From an uncultured Alistipes sp. (GTDB taxonomy: Bacteria; Bacteroidota; Bacteroidia; Bacteroidales; Rikenellaceae): a stretch of 30,341 nucleotides of DNA. Below, one piece after another: positions 6,922 to 13,014 of the stretch. The notes beneath the pieces are model-generated. The model was not told where the DNA came from. It did not search any database and saw only the letters and a program-made list of their open reading frames with translations. Each line of letters starts with the position of its first letter. Position 1 is the stretch's first letter. Both the position numbers and the translations under genes were made by a program. The stretch lies in assembly GCA_900769525.1 (NCBI GenBank), contig CAAGGY010000114.1:1-30341 (forward strand). Reading direction: 5' to 3'.

Positions 6922-8955
6922 CTACTCACAAAGTCGCAAGACGACACCTGTGCGTGAGGTGTTGTAGATGTTGATAGTGTAATACTCCGTACCATCATCG
7001 GCCTTATGCGTTGTGGTGAAGTGCTCGCCCGTGATATCTGCACGGTCGTGACCACCAAAGCGTGCCTCATCCGACGAGAAGACAACCTCATACTTACCAG
7101 CCCATGGCACTCTCAACTCATAGTCTGGAATAGAGGCTGTTGGGTGCCAGTTGAGCACAAAGACAAGGCCTTTGTGCGAGTAGACCATTGTCTTGTTCTG
7201 CTCGTCCATAAGGTGGTTATATGGGTAACCATCGCCCAAGACGCCATACTCCTTAATGGTCTTAATCATAGCCTTGTCGAACTCAGCAAGGAACGAGTAG
7301 CGCAAGAAGCCATTCTCCGAGAGCGACCACTGACGACGTGCGTGCTTGTACGACCACTCGTTACCAGCACGTGGGAAGTCAATCCACTCAGGGTGGCCAA
7401 ACTCGTTACCCATAAAGTTGAGATATGCCTCGCCACCTGTCGAGATAGTCATAAGTCGTATTAACTTATGAAGTGCCATGCCACGGTCGATGACAAGATT
7501 CTCCGACGCACGGTCCATAGCGAAGTACATCTCCTTATCCATCAGTCGGAAGGCGATGGTCTTATCGCCCACCAAAGCCTGGTCGTGCGACTCGGCATAG
7601 GCCACCGTACGCACCGAAGGCAGACGGTTGGTCATCACCGACCACATCTCCCAGATGTTCCAGTCCTCGTCCTTCTGCTCTTTGAGCAGCTTAATCCAGT
7701 AGTCGGGTATCGCCATACCGAGACGATAGTCGAAGCCCATACCTCCATCCTCGGGCTTCACGCACGAGCCTGGCATACCACTAACATCCTCAGCAATGGT
7801 GATTGCATCGGGACGCAGGTCGTGGATAAGTTTGTTTGCAAGTGTCAGATATACGATAGCATCACGATTTACACCCTCGTCGAAGAAGCGCTCACGGCAG
7901 TCAAACTCTACATATCCGTGGTGGTGGTACAACATCGATGTTACGCCATCGAAGCGGTAGCCATCGAAGTGGTACTCCTCCAGCCAATACTTAACATTCG
8001 AGAGCAGGAAGTGCTCAACCTCACGCTTGCCATAGTCGAAAATCATAGAGTCCCAATACTGCTGATAGCCTGCACCGCCCTCCTTAGAGTAGTGGTGCTT
8101 AGAGCCATCAAGCTCGTTGATACCCTCGTCGAAGTTTTTGACGTAGTGGGCGTGCACAAGGTCCATAATCACAGCTATACCGAGCTCGTGAGCACGGTCA
8201 ACAAGCGAGCGCAGCTCATCGGGCGTGCCGAAGCGTGACGAAGGGGCAAAGAAGCTCGATACGTGGTAGCCAAACGAGCCATAGTATGGGTGCTCGGCAA
8301 TTGCCATAAGCTGCACGGCATTATATCCCGCCGCCTTAATACGTGGCAGCACCTCGTCACGAAACTCAGTGTATGTACCAACACCCTCTCGCTCCTGAGC
8401 CATGCCGACATGAGCCTCATAGATTACAAGCTCGCCAACCTTTGGTGCTCGGAAGTCGTCATGCTGCCAGTCGAAGGGCTTGTCGATGACAAACTGAGCA
8501 GTATAGTTCTTGCTCACCTCGTCCTGCACAACACGCTTGGCATAGGCAGGTATACGGTCACGCCAGCCATTGTCGCCGTGGACGTGAATTTTATATAGCG
8601 AGCCATCGGTAAGACGCTCCGAGTACATACCATCGGGCAAGAAGATGCTCCACACACCATCACGTGAACGCTGAAGACGCAACTGCGTACGCTGCCAATT
8701 GTTGAAATCGCCAAAGATGTAGACATCTTTAGCCTCTGGAAGCCACTCTCTGAACCACCAGCCCTGCATCAGCTCGTCACGCTGCCAGCCAAAATATTTA
8801 TAGCCATTGGCATAGTCGACAATCGAGCCAGCAGCCTTTTCGATATCCTCTAAACGGCTGGTATACATAGCATAACGGCGATTTATTTCAGCCTCGACGG
8901 GATGTAACCACTCGTCGGCAGCAACCATTGGAAGCATTGTATTGTCACTCTTCAT
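6922..8955 (-). CDS. glgB: 1,4-alpha-glucan branching enzyme (eukaryote-type GH13)
   Basis: Moves an alpha-1,4-glucan segment to an alpha-1,6 branch point during glycogen synthesis. 677 residues from the ATG at 8953-8955. The order is a CBM48-like N-terminal domain (GDFNNW), a GH13 barrel, and a C-terminal beta domain. Catalytic residues are visible: nucleophile Asp336 in DGYRFDGVTSM, acid/base Glu389 in TIAEDVSG, and Asp458 in AESHDQ. Motifs such as YEAHVGMAQE and GSKHHYSKEGG place it with the eukaryote/Bacteroidetes branching enzymes. A longer frame opens at 9012, but a -7 box (8979-8986) lies inside it, so the upstream start would be at or before the promoter; I chose 8955. No other glycogen gene is adjacent; the SH3/LysM envelope genes follow directly. 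Confidence 0.95.
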   Translation of the reverse strand: MKSDNTMLPMVAADEWLHPVEAEINRRYAMYTSRLEDIEKAAGSIVDYANGYKYFGWQRDELMQGWWFREWLPEAKDVYIFGDFNNWQRTQLRLQRSRDGVWSIFLPDGMYSERLTDGSLYKIHVHGDNGWRDRIPAYAKRVVQDEVSKNYTAQFVIDKPFDWQHDDFRAPKVGELVIYEAHVGMAQEREGVGTYTEFRDEVLPRIKAAGYNAVQLMAIAEHPYYGSFGYHVSSFFAPSSRFGTPDELRSLVDRAHELGIAVIMDLVHAHYVKNFDEGINELDGSKHHYSKEGGAGYQQYWDSMIFDYGKREVEHFLLSNVKYWLEEYHFDGYRFDGVTSMLYHHHGYVEFDCRERFFDEGVNRDAIVYLTLANKLIHDLRPDAITIAEDVSGMPGSCVKPEDGGMGFDYRLGMAIPDYWIKLLKEQKDEDWNIWEMWSVMTNRLPSVRTVAYAESHDQALVGDKTIAFRLMDKEMYFAMDRASENLVIDRGMALHKLIRLMTISTGGEAYLNFMGNEFGHPEWIDFPRAGNEWSYKHARRQWSLSENGFLRYSFLAEFDKAMIKTIKEYGVLGDGYPYNHLMDEQNKTMVYSHKGLVFVLNWHPTASIPDYELRVPWAGKYEVVFSSDEARFGGHDRADITGEHFTTTHKADDGTEYYTINIYNTSRTGVVLRLCE

Positions 8956-8978
8956 AGAAAAATTGTCATAATTTGTAG

Positions 8979-8986
8979 CAAAGATA
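8979..8986 (-). promoter_or_regulatory. -7 promoter box of glgB
   Basis: TATCTTTG on the minus strand, 23 bases upstream of the chosen ATG, in the divergent spacer with the first POT gene. The -33 element is poor. It implies a short 5' leader and fixes the glgB start at 8955. Confidence 0.7.
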
Positions 8987-9071
8987 CAAAAAAAATTCGT
9001 ACATTTGTCCAATGTATAATGTTATTTGACTAACAACAATAAAAATATTTATTAACCAAAAACTATTATTT

Positions 9072-10613
9072 ATGTTCAAAGGACACCCTAAAGGTCTTTT
9101 AGCTGCGGCACTCAGTAATATGGGTGAGCGTTTCGGCTACTACATTATGAATGCGGTGCTCGTTTTGTTCCTCTGCTCGAAGTTTGGTCTTTCAGAGGAG
9201 ACAAGCTCGCTAATCTACTCGTTCTTCTATGCTGGTATCTACATCTTGGCTTTGGTTGGTGGTTTCATCGCCGACAAGACTCAGAACTACAAGGGTACCA
9301 TCATGGCAGGTTTGATGGTGATGGCAACAGGTTATGTTGTGCTCTCTATTCCAATCCTTGCTACCGACACTAACCAGGCATGGTTGCTCCCATTGACCTG
9401 CTTGGCACTATTCGTAATCGCATTTGGTAACGGTCTGTTCAAGGGTAACTTGCAGGCTATCGTTGGTCAGATGTACGACAACCTCGAGGCTGAGGCTGCT
9501 AAGCAGGGCGAGGAGGCTTTGAAGGCTGCTAAGGATAAGCGTGACTCAGGCTTCCAGATCTTCTACGTATTTATCAACGTTGGTGGCGTTATCGCTCCAT
9601 TCGTAGCTCCATTGTTGCGCGAGTGGTGGTTGAAGGCTCACGATATGCTCTATAACGCACAGCTCCCAGCTCTCTGCCACCAGTACAACGCCACTGGCGA
9701 GGCTTCAGACAAATTCCTCGAGTTGGCTAACGCTGCAACTATCACTGAGGAGCCTATCGCTGATGCTGCTACATTTGCATCAGACTACTTGCAGGTATTC
9801 AACGAGGGTATTCACTACTCGTTCATCGCCTCTGTAGCTGCAATGCTCATCTCGTTGACAATCTTCATCTCTACACGCAAGCGCTTCCCAACGCCAGCTA
9901 AGAAGGCTGCAGCAGTATCTGTTGACTACACTCCAGAGGAGCGTATCGCAGCAGCTAAGGAGATTAAGCAGCGTATGTATGCACTCTTCGCAGTGTTGGC
10001 TATCGCTATCTTCTTCTGGTTTGCATTCCACCAGAATGGTACCTCACTCTCGATGTTCGCTCGTGACTTCGTGAAGTCTGACAGCGTAGCTCCTGAGGTA
10101 TGGCAGGCCCTCAACCCATTGTACGTGATTCTCCTTACCCCTGTTATCATGTGGGTATTTGGCGCTTTGGCACGTCGTGGCAAGTATATCTCTACACCTC
10201 GTAAGATTGCTATCGGTATGGCTATCGCAGGTACAGCTTATGTATTCCTTGCTGTTTACTCATACATTATGGGCTATCCATCAGCAACTGAGGCTCGTGC
10301 TGAGGGCGTTGTATTGTCTGGTCCATGGGTATTGTTCGTACTCTACTTCTTCCTTACTGTTGCTGAGTTGTTCATCTCACCACTCGGTCTATCGTTCGTA
10401 TCGAAGGTAGCTCCAAAGCACATGCTTGGTCTCTGCCAGGGCTTGTGGCTCGGTGCAACAGCTGTGGGTAACCTCCTTCTCTGGATTGGTCCACTCATCT
10501 ACAACGCAGCACCTATCTGGGTTTGCTGGACAGTATTCCTTGCAGTATGCCTCGTATCTATGGGTATTATGCTTGGTATGGTTAAGTGGTTGGAGCGTGT
10601 AACTAACGCATAA
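9072..10613 (+). CDS. POT/PTR family proton-coupled peptide transporter (first of a tandem pair)
   Basis: 513 residues, about 12-14 membrane helices; imports di-/tripeptides with protons across the inner membrane. Family features: GERFGYY in helix 1 (residues 18-24), a GLFKGNLQ motif (~121-128), FAFHQNG (~317-323) and AELFISPLGLSFVSKVAP (~431-448). The usual E-x-x-E-R of helix 1 reads N-x-x-E-R here and in the paralogue. Two insertions stand out: a charged segment at ~136-156 and about 60 residues at ~184-245 in the predicted periplasmic loop between helices 5 and 6. It begins with the same MFKGHPKGL as the next gene. It is followed by a strong terminator, so the two copies are separate transcription units. 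Codon use suggests high expression. Confidence 0.93.
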   Translation: MFKGHPKGLLAAALSNMGERFGYYIMNAVLVLFLCSKFGLSEETSSLIYSFFYAGIYILALVGGFIADKTQNYKGTIMAGLMVMATGYVVLSIPILATDTNQAWLLPLTCLALFVIAFGNGLFKGNLQAIVGQMYDNLEAEAAKQGEEALKAAKDKRDSGFQIFYVFINVGGVIAPFVAPLLREWWLKAHDMLYNAQLPALCHQYNATGEASDKFLELANAATITEEPIADAATFASDYLQVFNEGIHYSFIASVAAMLISLTIFISTRKRFPTPAKKAAAVSVDYTPEERIAAAKEIKQRMYALFAVLAIAIFFWFAFHQNGTSLSMFARDFVKSDSVAPEVWQALNPLYVILLTPVIMWVFGALARRGKYISTPRKIAIGMAIAGTAYVFLAVYSYIMGYPSATEARAEGVVLSGPWVLFVLYFFLTVAELFISPLGLSFVSKVAPKHMLGLCQGLWLGATAVGNLLLWIGPLIYNAAPIWVCWTVFLAVCLVSMGIMLGMVKWLERVTNA

Positions 10614-10640
10614 GGCTCAAACCAATAGCACGTTTTAGAT

Positions 10641-10687
10641 ATTACCCGCCAAATCGCTTAGGTTTGGCGGGTAATTTGTTTTATTTG
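10641..10687 (+). terminator. Terminator of the first POT gene
   Basis: ATTACCCGCCAAA (10641-10653) pairs perfectly with TTTGGCGGGTAAT (10663-10675), then TTGTTTTATTT. It lies 27 bases after the stop. Confidence 0.9.
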
Positions 10688-10693
10688 CTCTAA

Positions 10694-10724
10694 TTTGCCG
10701 TTATAAAAAATATTTGTATCTTTG
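10694..10724 (+). promoter_or_regulatory. Bacteroidota promoter of the second POT gene
   Basis: TTTG at 10694-10697, a 19-base spacer, then TATCTTTG at 10717-10724. This is an exact fit to the Bacteroidota primary sigma consensus. The ATG follows 64 bases downstream, giving an AT-rich leader of roughly 60 bases. Confidence 0.9.
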
Positions 10725-10788
10725 CCGCCCGTGAGTGTTAATTGAATAACAAGAAACAACTTATATTTTTAACTAAAAACTTTTATCT

Positions 10789-12597
10789 ATGTTCAAAGGA
10801 CATCCTAAAGGTCTGTATGCCTTGGCTCTTGCAAACACAGGTGAGCGTTTCGGCTACTACACAATGTTGGCCGTTTTCGCACTCTTCCTTCGCGAGAACT
10901 TTGGTCTTGAGGCAGGTATGGCGGGTACAATCTACTCTACCTTCCTCGGTTTGGTTTACTTTATGCCATTGGTAGGTGGTATGATGGCCGACAAGTTTGG
11001 TTTCGGCCGCATGGTAACTACTGGTATCATGGTAATGTTTGGCGGTTACTTGCTCCTCTCAGCACCTCTTGGCGGTGAGACAGTAGCTATGATCGCTATG
11101 ATGGCAGCTCTTGTGCTTATCAGCGTTGGTACTGGTCTGTTCAAGGGTAACTTGCAGGTTATGGTTGGTAACCTCTACGACGATCCTAAGTATGCTGACA
11201 AGCGTGACTCAGGCTTCTCACTCTTCTACATGGCTATCAACGTGGGTTCGTTGTTCGCACCTACAACAGCTATCGGCATCAAGAAGTGGGCTGAGACAGC
11301 TCTTGGCTATAGCTCTAACGACGCATACCACTTCTCGTTTATGGTGGCTTGTGCAGCGTTGATTCTTTCGATCCTTATCTACTACGTGTTCCGTCCTACA
11401 TTCCGCCACGTTGAGGGTGGTAAGAAGAAGGGTGAGGCAGCTCAGGTTGTTGACAACCTTACTCCTGCTGAGACTAAGCAGCGTATCATCGCTTTGTGCC
11501 TTGTATTTGCTGTGGTTATCTTCTTCTGGATGGCGTTCCACCAGAATGGTTTGACTCTTACATACTTTGCTGATGAGTTCACCCAGACATCTGCAATGGG
11601 CTTCACTACAATGTTGTTCGATGTATGGAACCTTGCGTTGCTTATCGTTGCTGTCTACGCTACATTCTCAATCTTCCAGAGCGAGTCTGCTAAGGGCAAG
11701 ATCTTCTCAGGCGTTATCGCTTCAGCAGTTTTGGCATTCCTCGTTTACCGTGCTATGGGTATTGATGCTACAGCTGAGATCGCTGTTGCAGCACCTATCT
11801 TCCAGCAGTTTAACCCATTCTACGTTGTTGCGTTGACTCCTGTTTCAATGGCTATCTTCGGCTCATTGGCACGCAAGGGCAAGGAGCCTTCAGCACCACG
11901 TAAGATCGCTTACGGCATGTTGGTTGCAGCTATCGGCTTCGCTATCATGGCAGTTGGCTCTGATGGTCTTAACACTCCTAACGACCAGGCACGCTCAATC
12001 GCTGTTAACAAGGCTGAGATGTTCGCTGATAAGTGCTACGCCGTAGCTGAGAACGTTGACGCTTTAAAGGAGGCAGATGCTAAGGATAACGCTGATGTAA
12101 AGGCTGCTCAGGACTTTATGGGCAAGCTCACAGATAAGACTCGTCCAGTATTTACTGAGGTTTACAACGCACAGTGTGTAATCCTCGCTGCAGAGGCAGC
12201 TCCTGCTGTTGAGCCTGCTGAGACTCAGACAGAGAACACAGCAGTTGCTGAGGCTAAGGCACAGCTCGAGGCTGTAAAGGCTGACACTAAGCCTGAGACA
12301 CGCACATCACCATACTGGTTGATCTTCACCTACCTCATCCTCACATTTGCTGAGTTGTTGCTCTCGCCAATGGGTATCTCATTCGTATCGAAGGTTGCAC
12401 CTCCAAAGCTCAAGGGCTTGATGATGGGTGGTTGGTTCGTGGCTACTGCTATCGGTAATATGCTTGTTGCCGTTGGCGGTTTCCTCTGGGCAGGTATTCC
12501 ATTGTGGTCAGTATGGACAGTGTTCATCGTACTCTGCTTGCTCTCAGCACTCTTCATGTTCGTTATGATGAAGCGCTTGGAGAAGGTTACAAAGTAA
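10789..12597 (+). CDS. POT/PTR family peptide transporter with large periplasmic insert (second of a tandem pair)
   Basis: 602 residues, about 90 longer than its neighbour. POT features: TGERFGYY in helix 1, GLFKGNLQ (~117-123), MAFHQNG (~248-254) and AELLLSPMGISFVSKVAP (~521-538). Two additions: an extra pair of hydrophobic segments (~278-297 and 304-322) between the helix-7 and helix-8 regions, and a hydrophilic Ala/Glu/Lys-rich domain of about 115 residues (~391-505) between the helix equivalent to TM9 (PRKIAYGMLVAAIGF) and that equivalent to TM10. The latter is the position of the extracellular domain of animal PepT1/PepT2; whether it has a similar fold is unknown. Helix 1 again has N-x-x-E-R. 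It has its own promoter and terminator. Confidence 0.93.
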   Translation: MFKGHPKGLYALALANTGERFGYYTMLAVFALFLRENFGLEAGMAGTIYSTFLGLVYFMPLVGGMMADKFGFGRMVTTGIMVMFGGYLLLSAPLGGETVAMIAMMAALVLISVGTGLFKGNLQVMVGNLYDDPKYADKRDSGFSLFYMAINVGSLFAPTTAIGIKKWAETALGYSSNDAYHFSFMVACAALILSILIYYVFRPTFRHVEGGKKKGEAAQVVDNLTPAETKQRIIALCLVFAVVIFFWMAFHQNGLTLTYFADEFTQTSAMGFTTMLFDVWNLALLIVAVYATFSIFQSESAKGKIFSGVIASAVLAFLVYRAMGIDATAEIAVAAPIFQQFNPFYVVALTPVSMAIFGSLARKGKEPSAPRKIAYGMLVAAIGFAIMAVGSDGLNTPNDQARSIAVNKAEMFADKCYAVAENVDALKEADAKDNADVKAAQDFMGKLTDKTRPVFTEVYNAQCVILAAEAAPAVEPAETQTENTAVAEAKAQLEAVKADTKPETRTSPYWLIFTYLILTFAELLLSPMGISFVSKVAPPKLKGLMMGGWFVATAIGNMLVAVGGFLWAGIPLWSVWTVFIVLCLLSALFMFVMMKRLEKVTK

Positions 12598-12616
12598 TCT
12601 GAATAAGCAATATCGC

Positions 12617-12650
12617 AACACCCGCCAACCTCGGTTGACGGGTGTTTTTT
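12617..12650 (+). terminator. Terminator of the second POT gene
   Basis: AACACCCGCCAACC (12617-12630) pairs with GGTTGACGGGTGTT (12633-12646) with one internal mismatch, followed by a T run. It is 20 bases after the stop. Confidence 0.88.
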
Positions 12651-12660
12651 ATGCTTGCTA

Positions 12661-12809
12661 AGGGGAGATATTAGGGAGGCTAGGGAAGTTAAGGAGATTA
12701 AGGAGTTTGAGAAGTTTGGGTGTATAAGGAGTTTAAGGAAGTTAGGAAAGAACTGTCATTACGACAAAAACCTTAAATTCTCTAACCTCTCTAAATTCTC
12801 TAACCTTCC
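12661..12809. repeat. Polypurine/polypyrimidine imperfect inverted repeat
   Basis: A left arm of about 90 bases (12661-12750) is almost all purine plus T, built of degenerate units such as TTAAGGAGA and GTTTGAGAA. After a 20-base spacer, a right arm (12771-12815) has the complementary C/T-rich pattern and contains an 18-base tandem duplication, TAAATTCTCTAACCTCTC (12774-12791), with two changes in the second unit (12792-12809). No open frame of note spans it. Confidence 0.75.
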
Positions 12810-12820
12810 TCCCCCTGCGT

Positions 12821-12860
12821 GAATTTGTTGCGAGAAGGGTGCCGAGTGCTACACTCGGCA
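12821..12860 (+). repeat. Related hairpin element
   Basis: GAATTTGTTGCGAGAAGG (12821-12838) repeats at 12886-12903 with two changes at the head of the palindromic element. Here it is followed at once by a different hairpin, TGCCGAGTG-CTA-CACTCGGCA (12840-12860), a perfect 9-bp stem. It looks like the same head sequence joined to another palindrome. Confidence 0.65.
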
Positions 12861-12885
12861 AAAATGCTGTCGATGGGTAAGAGGG

Positions 12886-13000
12886 GAATTTGTTGTCAGA
12901 AGGCTGCAGATGTGGCCTCGATAAAGAGAAAGAGCGGATGGGACATACTTAGCGTATTTCCCATTCGCTCTTTTGATTGAGAGGCCGCAGATGCTGCCTT
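12886..13000 (+). repeat. Dispersed palindromic element, copy 2; hairpin also suits termination of the reductase gene
   Basis: The core hairpin, AGAGCGGATGGG and CCCATTCGCTCT around ACATACTTAGCGTATTT (12930-12972), has one mismatch. It is nested in an outer imperfect inverted repeat: AGGCTGCAGATGTGGCCTC (12901-12919) against GAGGCCGCAGATGCTGCCT (12981-12999). The flanks match copy 1 (1141-1256) read on the other strand. On the minus strand the element starts 15 bases after the reductase stop, so the core probably serves as its terminator. Confidence 0.75.
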
Positions 13001-13014
13001 ATCGCATCAAATTA

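Noticed and set aside
8956..9012. N-terminal extension of GlgB by 19 residues
   Set aside because: The extension overlaps a TATCTTTG promoter box and the extra residues do not resemble the family; the ATG at 8955 is better.
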